Positions 32,602 to 39,455 of a stretch of DNA of 64,000 nucleotides are shown here, piece by piece. The translations under genes were made by a program, and so were the position numbers. Under the pieces are notes generated by a model. The model saw only the letters and a program-made list of their open reading frames with translations. It did no database searches and had not been told where the DNA came from. Positions within the stretch are counted from its first letter, which is position 1. Every line of letters starts with the position of its first letter. Origin of the DNA: Rhodocista pekingensis (lineage in GTDB: Bacteria > Pseudomonadota > Alphaproteobacteria > Azospirillales > Azospirillaceae); contig NZ_JBHTCM010000010.1 in assembly GCF_042665545.1 (NCBI RefSeq), positions 248,001 to 312,000 of the forward strand, read 5' to 3'.

Positions 32602-33204
32602 TCAGCCGCGCAGCTTCGCGGCCGTGCGGGCCACCAGCGCCCCCTGGTAGCGGGCGCCGCCCAGTTCCACCTCGGTCGGCCTGCGGCTGCCGTCGCCGTC
32701 GGCGATGGTGCTGGCGCCGTAGGGCGTGCCGCCCTTGACCTGCTCGACGCCGGACAGCCCCTCATAGGCGTAGGGCAGGCCGACGACGACCATGCCGTGG
32801 TGCAGCAGGTTGGTGAGGATGCTGAACAGCGTCGTCTCCTGCCCGCCATGCTGCGAGGCGGTGCTGGTGAAGGCGGCACCGACCTTGCCGTTGAGGGCAC
32901 CCTTGGCCCAGAGCCCGCCGGTCTGGTCCAGGAAGTTGGCCATCTGGCTGGTCATGCGGCCGAACCGCGTGGGCGTGCCGACGATGATGGCGTCGTACTC
33001 CGCCAGTTCCGCCACGGTGGCGACGGGGGCCGACTGGTCCAGCTTCATGCCGGAGCGGCGGGCGACCTCTTCCGGCACCAGTTCCGGCACGCGCTTCACC
33101 GCGACCTCCGTGCCGGGCACGGAGCGCGCGCCCTCGGCCACCGCTTCCGCCATCGTCTCGATATGGCCGTAGCTGGAATAGTAGAGCACCAGGACCTTGG
33201 TCAT
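32602..33204 (-). CDS. wrbA: NAD(P)H:quinone oxidoreductase WrbA
   Basis: A 200-residue flavodoxin-like FMN protein that reduces quinones by two electrons, avoiding semiquinones. Motifs: the FMN phosphate loop YYSSYGHIETMAEAVAEGA, YDAIIVGTPTRFGRMTSQMA, NFLDQTGGLW, GKVGAAFTSTASQHGGQETT and the late PYAYEGLSGVEQVKGGTPYG, all diagnostic of WrbA. GGAGACGG lies upstream of ATG 33204. It is divergent from a LysR gene 208 bp away and probably controlled by it; the pirin gene follows. Confidence 0.95.
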   Translation of the reverse strand: MTKVLVLYYSSYGHIETMAEAVAEGARSVPGTEVAVKRVPELVPEEVARRSGMKLDQSAPVATVAELAEYDAIIVGTPTRFGRMTSQMANFLDQTGGLWAKGALNGKVGAAFTSTASQHGGQETTLFSILTNLLHHGMVVVGLPYAYEGLSGVEQVKGGTPYGASTIADGDGSRRPTEVELGGARYQGALVARTAAKLRG

Positions 33205-33291
33205 CGTCCGTCTCCTTGTTGGTGTCGGGTGGAATCGTGCCGGATAGAATCAAGCCGGGGCGGCGGTTCGGTCAGGGGTAAGATAGGGCGT

Positions 33292-33323
33292 TGCAGGGAG
33301 ACCGATAATCGGCGCCCCCTGCA
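33292..33323. promoter_or_regulatory. Nested dyad in the wrbA-lysR intergenic region
   Basis: TGCAGGG (33292-33298) and CCCTGCA (33317-33323) are a perfect inverted repeat, and CCGATAATCGG (33302-33312) is a second palindrome on nearly the same centre. It lies about 90 bp from the wrbA start and 90 bp from the lysR start, the usual place for a LysR recognition site. ATCGG/CCGAT contains a T-N-A type core. Binding by the adjacent LysR protein is an inference. Confidence 0.5.
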
Positions 33324-33412
33324 CAGGCTTGTTGCGACAGGAAAGACAATCCGGCAGAAGCGGAAGAGCCGACCGGCCATGGCCCCGGCCGGGCAACAGA
33401 CGGAGGGCGCAC

Positions 33413-34348
33413 ATGGACCGGCTGGACGATCTGCGCCTGTTCAGCTGCGTGGCCGAGACGCGCAGCTTCACCCGCGCGGCCGAGCGCATGGGCCTGTCGA
33501 AATCCGCGGCCAGCCGGCGCATCGCGGAGCTGGAGGCGCGGCTGGGCGCACGGCTGTTCCACCGCACCACCCGCTCCATCAGCCTGACCCAGGTGGGCCA
33601 GGGCTTCCACGAGCGGGTCAGCCAGATCCTGGCCGACCTGGAAGAGGCGGAGGGGATGGTCGCCAGCCAGCATGCCGCCCCGCGCGGGGTGCTGAAGCTG
33701 GCGGCGCCGATGTCCTTCGGACTCTTGCACCTGGGGCCCGCCATCTGCGCCTTCCAGGAGCGGTTTCCGGAGGTGCAGGTGGATGTGGACCTGTCCGACC
33801 GCTTCGTGGATCTGGTGGACGAGGGCTACGATCTGGCCGTCCGCATCGGGCGGCTGAAGGACAGCAGCCTGATCGCGCGCCGCATCTGCCCGGCCCGGCG
33901 GGTCGCCGTCGCCAGCCCCGCCTATCTGCACCGCCGCGGCGAGCCGGCGACACCCGACACGCTGGCGGAGCACGACTGCCTGCACTATTCCAACGCCGCC
34001 GTCGCGGACCATTGGAGCTTCCGGGCGGCGCCGGGGTCGGAGATGCTGCGCCCGGCCCGCCCCGCCATCACCATGCGCGCCAACAACGGCGACATCCTGC
34101 GCACGGCCGCCGTGGCCGGGCGCGGCATCGCCGTGCTGCCGACCTTCATCGTGGGCGACGATCTGGCGGCGGGGCGGCTGCGCACGGTCCTGCTGGACTG
34201 GACGACGTCGCCCTCGGCGCTGCACGCCGTCTATCCCGCCAACCGGCACCTGAGCCCCAAGGTGCGCGCCTTCGTGGACTTCATCGCCGCCCGCTTCGGC
34301 CCGGAACCGCCCTGGGACACGGCCCTGCCGGCCGTGCCGGGCGGCTGA
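33413..34348 (+). CDS. LysR-family transcriptional regulator
   Basis: A 311-residue LysR protein. N-terminal winged HTH: MDRLDDLRLFSCVAETRSF, then RAAERMGLSKSAASRRIAEL and LGARLFHRTTRSISLTQVG. The effector domain follows from about residue 90 (GVLKLAAPMSFGLLHLGPAI) with the CrgA/AaeR-like pattern. Start ATG 33413 follows CGGAGGG. It is divergent from wrbA-pirin and, 165 bp downstream on the same strand, precedes a glutathione transferase, so an oxidative or electrophile stress regulon is plausible. The inducer is unknown. Confidence 0.93.
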   Translation: MDRLDDLRLFSCVAETRSFTRAAERMGLSKSAASRRIAELEARLGARLFHRTTRSISLTQVGQGFHERVSQILADLEEAEGMVASQHAAPRGVLKLAAPMSFGLLHLGPAICAFQERFPEVQVDVDLSDRFVDLVDEGYDLAVRIGRLKDSSLIARRICPARRVAVASPAYLHRRGEPATPDTLAEHDCLHYSNAAVADHWSFRAAPGSEMLRPARPAITMRANNGDILRTAAVAGRGIAVLPTFIVGDDLAAGRLRTVLLDWTTSPSALHAVYPANRHLSPKVRAFVDFIAARFGPEPPWDTALPAVPGG

Positions 34349-34350
34349 GC

Positions 34351-34380
34351 GGGCCGCATCCGGGCCGCATCCGGGCCGCT
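34351..34380. repeat. 11-bp tandem repeat
   Basis: GGGCCGCATCC occurs at 34351-34361 and 34362-34372, followed by the partial copy GGGCCGCT, starting 3 bp after the lysR stop. Probably replication slippage; no function suggested. Confidence 0.55.
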
Positions 34381-34513
34381 TGTACGGACCCGGCCGCTAC
34401 GGATCGTCCCGGTGCCGGTTGTCCTGATGGCGGCGGCCGTGGCATCCGTCACTGCACCGCGACCGGCCGACCCGGCACGGTCCCGCCCCTCTTCCGCATC
34501 CATCGAGGACGAC

Positions 34514-35209
34514 ATGGCGATCGATCTCTACGTCTGGCCCACCCCGAACGGCTTCAAGGTCTCCATCGCGCTGGAGGAAATGGGGCTGCCCTACACGGTC
34601 CACCCGATCGACATCGGCAAGGGCGACCAGTTCCGGCCGGAGTTCCTGAAGATCGCGCCGAACAACCGGATGCCCGCCATCGTCGATCCGGACGGCCCCG
34701 GCGGCCGGCCGCTCAGCCTGTTCGAATCCGGCGCCATCCTGATCTATCTGGCGGAGAAGTCCGGCCGCTTCCGGCCGCAGGACCCGGCCGTCTGGTACAC
34801 GCACCTGCAATGGCTGATGTGGCAGATGGGCGGCGTCGGGCCGATGTTCGGGCAGGCCGGCCACTTCATGATCTACGCGCCGGAGAAGGTCCCCTACGGC
34901 ATCGAGCGCTACGGCAACGAGGCGAAGCGCCTGATGAAGGTGGCGGACACCCGGCTGGCGGAGTCCGAGTATCTCGGCGGGGCCGACTACGGCATCGCCG
35001 ACATGGCGACCTTCCCCTGGCTGCGGGTGCATGAGCGCTACGGTCTCGTCACGGACGAGTATCCGAACGCGCGGCGCTGGCTGGAGACGGTCGCCGCCCG
35101 CCCCGCCGTGCAGCGGGGACTGGAGCTGCTGAAGGAGCACCAGCCGAAGCCGGGCCAGACCATGACGGACGAGCAGCGCGCCGTGCTGTTCGGCAAGCGG
35201 CCGGGCTGA
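34514..35209 (+). CDS. Glutathione S-transferase family protein (YfcG/Ure2p-like)
   Basis: A 231-residue GST of the Nu/Ure2p type. The thioredoxin domain starts YVWPTPNGFKVSIALEEMGL with the Thr-Pro-Asn of Nu-class enzymes that supply Asn rather than a catalytic Tyr; then FLKIAPNNRMPAIVDPDG and the glutathione-binding LFESGAILIYLAEKSGRF. The helical domain has GQAGHFMIYAPEKVPYGIER, diagnostic of YfcG relatives, which have disulfide-bond reductase activity. ATG 34514 follows GAGGAC. It lies after the LysR gene and before a convergent reductase gene. Confidence 0.93.
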   Translation: MAIDLYVWPTPNGFKVSIALEEMGLPYTVHPIDIGKGDQFRPEFLKIAPNNRMPAIVDPDGPGGRPLSLFESGAILIYLAEKSGRFRPQDPAVWYTHLQWLMWQMGGVGPMFGQAGHFMIYAPEKVPYGIERYGNEAKRLMKVADTRLAESEYLGGADYGIADMATFPWLRVHERYGLVTDEYPNARRWLETVAARPAVQRGLELLKEHQPKPGQTMTDEQRAVLFGKRPG

Positions 35210-35224
35210 CGGGCCGCCCCGGAT

Positions 35225-35277
35225 GCTCCCGCGGGCGGCAACCGCGGGAGCGCCGGCCGGCCAGGGACGGGCCGGCC
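35225..35277. terminator. Double hairpin between convergent genes
   Basis: GCTCCCGCGG (35225-35234) and CCGCGGGAGC (35242-35251) form a perfect 10-bp stem with a 7-nt loop; GGCCGGCC (35255-35262) and GGCCGGCC (35270-35277) form an 8-bp stem with a 7-nt loop. Located between the GST gene (+) and the reductase gene (-), they can serve both transcripts. No T tract on either side. Confidence 0.55.
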
Positions 35278-35288
35278 GACGCTCCAGG

Positions 35289-36101
35289 TCAGACCTTGCC
35301 GAACATCTCCGCCAGGGCGGGGTCGCCCAGGGTGGGGCTGCCGCCCAGGTTGCTGCCGCCATCCACCGGCAGCACGACGCCGGTGATGTAGGCGGCCATC
35401 GGGCTGGAGAGGAACAGGCAGGCGTCCGCGATCTCCTGCGCCGTGCCCCAGCGGCCGAGCGGGATGCCGCGCTTCGAGCGCTCCTCCGCCTCCGGCGTCG
35501 GGGTCAGGCGGCGCATCCCCTCCGTCCCCTCGATGGGACCGGGGGAGACGGCGTTGACGCGGATGCCCTGTGGCCCCCATTCCATCGCCAGCACGCGGGT
35601 GAGCTGGTCGATGCCGGCCTTGGCGGCGCAGACATGGGCCTGGAAGACGTAGGGCCGACTGGACTGGCCGGCGGAGATGCTGATGACGCTGGCGCCGGGG
35701 CTGCGCAGGAACGGGTGCGCCGCCCGCAGGACGTTGAAGGTGCCCAGCAGGTCGATGTCCACCACCGCCTTGAAGCCGTTCGATGACATGCCGAGCGCCG
35801 GCGCCACGAAGTTGCCCGCCGCCCCGCTGACCAGCACGTCGATCGGGCCGAAGCGGTCATGCGCCTGCCGCAGCGCCGAGTCGACCTGGTCGTAGCTGCG
35901 CACGTCGGCCGAGGCGCCGACCGCGTCCACCCCGTGGCCGCGCAGCCGCTCCAGCGCCGCCTCGATCCGCGCCGGATCGCGGGCCAGGATGCCGACATTG
36001 GCCCCGCGCGCGGCGAACCCTTCCGCGATGCCCAGGTTGATCCCGCTGGAACCGCCGGCGACGAAGACGGTCCTGCCCGTGAAATCGAACGGGTCGCGCA
36101 T
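35289..36101 (-). CDS. SDR oxidoreductase, 2,4-dienoyl-CoA reductase (DECR2)-like
   Basis: A 270-residue Rossmann reductase. The NADP loop is VFVAGGSSGINLGIAEGFAA; the SGAAGNFVAPALGMSSNGFK and ISISAGQSSRPYVFQAHVC segments and VSPGPIEGTEGMRRL closely follow peroxisomal 2,4-dienoyl-CoA reductase. As in that branch, the usual catalytic Tyr of YxxxK is not present (QAHVCAAKAG keeps only the Lys), so chemistry relies on other residues. It could reduce 2,4-dienoyl-CoA intermediates of unsaturated fatty acids, fitting the beta-oxidation operon 3 kb away, but it is a separate transcript convergent with the GST gene. Confidence 0.87.
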   Translation of the reverse strand: MRDPFDFTGRTVFVAGGSSGINLGIAEGFAARGANVGILARDPARIEAALERLRGHGVDAVGASADVRSYDQVDSALRQAHDRFGPIDVLVSGAAGNFVAPALGMSSNGFKAVVDIDLLGTFNVLRAAHPFLRSPGASVISISAGQSSRPYVFQAHVCAAKAGIDQLTRVLAMEWGPQGIRVNAVSPGPIEGTEGMRRLTPTPEAEERSKRGIPLGRWGTAQEIADACLFLSSPMAAYITGVVLPVDGGSNLGGSPTLGDPALAEMFGKV

Positions 36102-36202
36102 GCCTCACTCTCTCCCTTCACGGTGGCGCCCGGCGGACGTGACGCCGCCGCCGGAGCGGGAGTAGATTAAGCCCGCACCCGTCCCCCGGAACATCCCCCG
36201 AC

Positions 36203-36799
36203 ATGCGCCCGGTCCTGTCCGTTCTTGCCGCCATCCTCCTGGCGGCCGCCCTTCCCCGTCCGGCCGAGGGCCGCGAGGCCGTCACGGCCTGCGACCGGCT
36301 GGCCTCCCACCCCGACGATCCCGACCGGACGGGACCGGGGGTGCCGCAGGAGCGGATGGACATGCCGCGCGCCATCACCGCCTGCACGGCCGATCTGGCC
36401 GCCGCCCCGGGAACCCCGCGGCTGGCCTACCAGCTCTCCCGCGCGCTGATGCTGTCCGGCAAGCCGGAGGCGGCCCTGCCGAAGCTGGAGCAGTCGGCGG
36501 CCGGGGGCTACCGCCATGCCCGGTTCGTGCTGGGGCTGCTGCTGATCTCCGGCAAGGGGGTCGCCGCCGATCCGTGCCGCGCCGCATCGCTGTGGCGGGA
36601 CGCGGCGCAGGCCGGCCATCTGCTGGCGGAAATCTCCTTCGCCGCCACGGTGCTGGACGGCGGCTTCGGCCGCTGCGGCCTGGAGGTGCCGGAGACGGAA
36701 GTGCGGGGTTACATCGCCCATGCCCGCGACCAGGCCAAGGGAACCCGCCTGGAACAGGAGGTCGAGGAACTGTCCCAGGCGCTGGAGGGGGACGAGTAG
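36203..36799 (+). CDS. Exported Sel1-like repeat protein
   Basis: A 198-residue protein with a signal peptide (MRPVLSVLAAILLAAALPRPAEG, cleavage near residue 23). The mature domain begins with a cysteine-containing segment (TACDRLASHPDDPDRTGPGV) and continues with Sel1/TPR-like helical hairpins: LAYQLSRALMLSGKPEAALP, ARFVLGLLLISGKGVAADPC and AASLWRDAAQAGHLLAEISF. Cysteines at three or four sites suggest periplasmic disulfides. Function unknown; such proteins often act as periplasmic interaction scaffolds. It is divergent from the reductase gene and convergent with the SleB gene. Confidence 0.82.
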   Translation: MRPVLSVLAAILLAAALPRPAEGREAVTACDRLASHPDDPDRTGPGVPQERMDMPRAITACTADLAAAPGTPRLAYQLSRALMLSGKPEAALPKLEQSAAGGYRHARFVLGLLLISGKGVAADPCRAASLWRDAAQAGHLLAEISFAATVLDGGFGRCGLEVPETEVRGYIAHARDQAKGTRLEQEVEELSQALEGDE

Positions 36800-36845
36800 A
36801 CCCGGCCTGCCGGACGCGGCCTCGCCGCGTCGGCCCTTCCCCGCC

Positions 36846-37424
36846 TCAGCCGTTCTCGTCGCGGTAATAGACGTGCCCGCCGATCTCGGCGACCTGCTCG
36901 AAGGCAGCGCTCCAGGACGGGCTCACGCGGGTATGGTGGAAGTAGAGGGCGCCCCCCGTGGGATCCTCGACGGTGCCGGACCCGACCAGATCGGCGATGC
37001 GCAGGGCCCGCTTCCAGGAGTCGCGGTCGCGCGGAACATCGGGCCGGCCGTCGCACCACCAGGAGAACTGGCAGGGCGGCGTCTCGCCCCCCTGCCGGAC
37101 GACATCGCAGGGCGTGTCAGGGAACTGCGGGTCCTCGACCCGGTTCAGGACGACGGCGGCCACGGCGGCCTGCGCCTCCTCCGGCTCGCCGCGGGCCTCG
37201 AAATAGACCGCCTTGGCCAGACACTCCCGCTGCTCCGGCGGCAGGGAAGTCTCAGCCGATGCCTGTGCCGCGGCCGCGTCCATCGCCCGTGTCATCCCCG
37301 TATCGTAGCCGGCTTCCGCTCCGGCCGGCGCCGTCGGCGTGTCCGCACGGTCGCGGGCGACGGCGGCGGGGGAGGCGAGCAGCAGCACGGGGAGCAGCGC
37401 CAGAACGGCGGAACGGGTGGACAT
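36846..37424 (-). CDS. Cell wall hydrolase, SleB domain
   Basis: A 192-residue exported protein: signal peptide MSTRSAVLALLPVLLLASPA with cleavage near ARA/VA (residue 23), a 45-residue linker, then the hydrolase_2 (SleB) domain from about residue 62: LAKAVYFEARGEPEEAQAAV, with the conserved catalytic-type Glu in YFEARGE, AVVLNRVEDPQFPDTPCDVV and CQFSWWCDG. SleB-like enzymes are lytic transglycosylases on peptidoglycan; in non-sporulating alphaproteobacteria they are presumed cell-wall remodellers. Start ATG 37424; the upstream open frame has no signal peptide. It follows the thioesterase gene by 143 bp. Confidence 0.9.
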   Translation of the reverse strand: MSTRSAVLALLPVLLLASPAAVARDRADTPTAPAGAEAGYDTGMTRAMDAAAAQASAETSLPPEQRECLAKAVYFEARGEPEEAQAAVAAVVLNRVEDPQFPDTPCDVVRQGGETPPCQFSWWCDGRPDVPRDRDSWKRALRIADLVGSGTVEDPTGGALYFHHTRVSPSWSAAFEQVAEIGGHVYYRDENG

Positions 37425-37567
37425 CGGGGCGGCCTCGTCGTTGTTGACACCGCCCCGGCAACCCGCCGCAGACCGTCCTTGTTTCCCGCCTGCCCCCTCT
37501 GCCCCGTTGACCGCCCGATCGGGCGGCGGACCGCGCCTCCGGTTCCGCCCCTCGGAGGGGGGCCGGG

Positions 37568-38107
37568 TCAGGTCGCGTGGGCGCGGGTGGACATCTCCTG
37601 TTCCGCCTGTTGCCAGGCGAGAATGCCCGGCGGCACCGGCGGCGAGTCGATATGGCCGCCGCCCAGCGCGTCGAGCACGGCGGCGGTGGGCACGGTGCGG
37701 CCGCCGGCCAGGAACAGGCCCTTGGTCATGGCCACCGCGTGGACCTCCCCGGCCAGATCCTCGAACACATGCTCGATGTAGAGCCACTTCTCGTCCCAGC
37801 AGATCACCTGGGTGCGGACGCGGAAGCGCTGGAACGGCGCCAGCGAGCGCCGGTAGCGGATGGTCGAGCTGCCCAGCACCGGCGCCCAGCGCCGCTTCAG
37901 CAGCACCCGCCAGATGCGGGTGCGGACGATCAGGTCCAGCCGGCCGATGTCCATCATCGCCAGATAGCGGCTGTTGGTCATGTGCAGGTTGGGGTCCAGG
38001 TCGGTGGGCCAGACCCGCAGCGTGACGACCGACGCCGCCAGCGGGTGGAGCGGGCGGCCCAGCAGGGCGGCGACCACCACCCGGAGCATGCGGAAGAGAA
38101 GGTTCAT
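37568..38107 (-). CDS. Acyl-CoA thioesterase-like protein (4HBT, THEM6 type)
   Basis: A 179-residue hotdog-fold protein. The active-site region is WPTDLDPNLHMTNSRYLAMM followed by DIGRLDLIVRT, matching the 4-hydroxybenzoyl-CoA thioesterase family with the Asp of the D-x-N-x-H-M-N pattern; the central RYRRSLAPFQRFRVRTQVIC and WDEKWLYIEHVFE complete the hotdog sheet. The first 18 residues are hydrophobic (LLFRMLRVVVAALLG), perhaps a membrane anchor as in THEM6. Substrate not predictable. It is divergent from tdk. Confidence 0.88.
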   Translation of the reverse strand: MNLLFRMLRVVVAALLGRPLHPLAASVVTLRVWPTDLDPNLHMTNSRYLAMMDIGRLDLIVRTRIWRVLLKRRWAPVLGSSTIRYRRSLAPFQRFRVRTQVICWDEKWLYIEHVFEDLAGEVHAVAMTKGLFLAGGRTVPTAAVLDALGGGHIDSPPVPPGILAWQQAEQEMSTRAHAT

Positions 38108-38250
38108 GGCGGCACCGGGGTCAGGTTGGCGCGGGGCTCGGTCGGCGCTGGGTCATGATTGGCACAGGGTCAGGGCCGGCCGACGGTGATGGTTGGCAGG
38201 GACGGCCCGGCCCTGATACCAAGCTGCCGTTCTGCCAGGGAGGGATCGGC

Positions 38251-38835
38251 GTGCGCTACGGTAAGCTTGAGGTGATCTGCGGCCCCATGTTCTCGGGCAA
38301 ATCGACCGAAATCCTCAAGCGCGCCATCTGGTACACGCACGGGACCGGCACCCGGATCATGCTGCTGAAGCCCGCCTTCGACGTGCGCTACGCCCACGAC
38401 CGGGTGGTGAACCACGACGGCATCGGCTTCGACGCCACGCCCATCACCCGCATGCCGGAGGTGCCGGACGACGTGAGCGCCGTCTTCATCGACGAGGCTC
38501 AGTTCTGCTGCGCCCCGCATTTCGAGGGCGATCTGGTGCAGTCGGTGCGGGCGCTGCTGGAGCGGGGCATCGACGTGGGCGTCAGCGGGCTGGACACGGA
38601 CTGGCGCGGCCATCCCTTCCCCGTCACCGCCACCCTGGCCGGGATGGCCGACACGGTGATCAAGCTGCGCTCCCGCTGTGCCGTATGCGGGCACGAGGCG
38701 ACCAAGAGCTTCAAGAAGCATGGCAACGACCGCACGCTCGAACTGGGTCAGGCCGACCTCTACGAGCCGCGCTGCAACCTGCACTGGCACGACCACAGCG
38801 GCCCCCGCAGCCGCGAACTGGCGCTGGACCTGTAG
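38251..38835 (+). CDS. tdk: Thymidine kinase (type II)
   Basis: Phosphorylates thymidine with ATP in nucleotide salvage. The 194-residue protein has the P-loop GPMFSGKSTEILKRAI, the DRVVNHDG region, the catalytic-Glu loop VFIDEAQFC, SGLDTDWRGHPFPVTATLA and a Zn site CAVCGHEATKSFKK with later His/Cys (EPRCNLHWHDH). GTG 38251 is chosen since AGGGAGG lies 8 bases upstream and VRYGKLEVICGPMF matches the family N-terminus; the longer frame upstream is not conserved sequence. It stands alone. Confidence 0.95.
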   Translation: MRYGKLEVICGPMFSGKSTEILKRAIWYTHGTGTRIMLLKPAFDVRYAHDRVVNHDGIGFDATPITRMPEVPDDVSAVFIDEAQFCCAPHFEGDLVQSVRALLERGIDVGVSGLDTDWRGHPFPVTATLAGMADTVIKLRSRCAVCGHEATKSFKKHGNDRTLELGQADLYEPRCNLHWHDHSGPRSRELALDL

Positions 38836-38861
38836 GGACGGACGGGGCTTCCGGTGGTCGC

Positions 38862-39125
38862 TCAGGAGAGCAGCCTGTCATAGTCCGCATGGGACCCGAT
38901 CCAGAACCATGTGACCGTATCGCCGTCCACGACCCCCAGCGCCCGCCAGTGGATGCCTATGCGCACGGCATGGACGGCCGCGTCCACGTTGACACATTTG
39001 AAGTGCAGGCCCGGATGCCGCGGATTCTCCCGCCAGAGCCGATAGGCCCGAGCCGCGGTCCTCTTCACCTCGCGCGGGAGCCCCGCGTAACACGCCCAGA
39101 AGTCGACGGTCGTCTGCGACTTCAT
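38862..39125 (-). CDS. ParE-like toxin of a type II toxin-antitoxin pair
   Basis: An 87-residue basic protein of the RelE/ParE fold, closest by eye to the ParE-like family found in many environmental bacteria: DFWACYAGLPREVKRTAARA, YRLWRENPRHPGLHFKCV, HAVRIGIHWRALGVVDGD and the ending WFWIGSHADYDRLLS. In related toxins the C-terminal basic/aromatic strand contacts the target. Its ATG overlaps the antitoxin stop (ATGA, 39122-39125), giving coupled synthesis with antitoxin first. Target (gyrase or mRNA/ribosome) cannot be told from sequence. Confidence 0.85.
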   Translation of the reverse strand: MKSQTTVDFWACYAGLPREVKRTAARAYRLWRENPRHPGLHFKCVNVDAAVHAVRIGIHWRALGVVDGDTVTWFWIGSHADYDRLLS

Positions 39126-39349
39126 TCCCGGGGAGCGTCGGAAGGATCATAGGGGAGGACCTCCCCTTGGGCGATCCGCTGCCGTGCGCGGGCGGCCAGG
39201 GCGGCAAGCTTGTCCTGGGTGGCCTCGAACCGCGCCGCCCAGGCCCGCTCGGCCGCCGCCTGCTCCAGCATCGCGCTGGCGATGGCCTCCTGCGCGTCGT
39301 CCGGCAGGCGGGAGACTTCGGCGATGGCCTGGTCGAGGAGCTTGTTCAT
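39122..39349 (-). CDS. Antitoxin partner of the ParE-like toxin
   Basis: A 75-residue acidic, helical protein (MNKLLDQAIAEVSRLPDDAQ, EAIASAMLEQAAAERAWAAR, then DKLAALAARARQRIAQGEVL). The N-terminal half matches short antitoxins that start with a helix pair around the LPDDAQ motif; it lacks an obvious ribbon-helix-helix. AGGATGG precedes ATG 39349. Being upstream and overlapping the toxin is the normal order for type II systems. The promoter should lie in 39350-39455, which also contains the hairpin terminator of the preceding fatty-acid operon. Confidence 0.8.
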   Translation of the reverse strand: MNKLLDQAIAEVSRLPDDAQEAIASAMLEQAAAERAWAARFEATQDKLAALAARARQRIAQGEVLPYDPSDAPRE

Positions 39350-39393
39350 GCCACCATCCTAAGGCGAACCGGCCCGCCGTTCCAGCGGCACCC

Positions 39394-39416
39394 GGCCCCG
39401 GCGAACGTCGCCGGGG
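39394..39416 (-). terminator. Hairpin after the acyl-CoA dehydrogenase gene
   Basis: GCCCCGGCGA (39394-39403) and TCGCCGGGGC (39407-39416) form a perfect 10-bp stem with a 3-nt loop, 40 bp after the stop of the acyl-CoA dehydrogenase gene and before the antitoxin gene. No T run. Probably ends the beta-oxidation operon. Confidence 0.55.
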
Positions 39417-39455
39417 CAGGGGCCGGAGCCGGGGTCCTGTCGCGCCGGGAGGACG

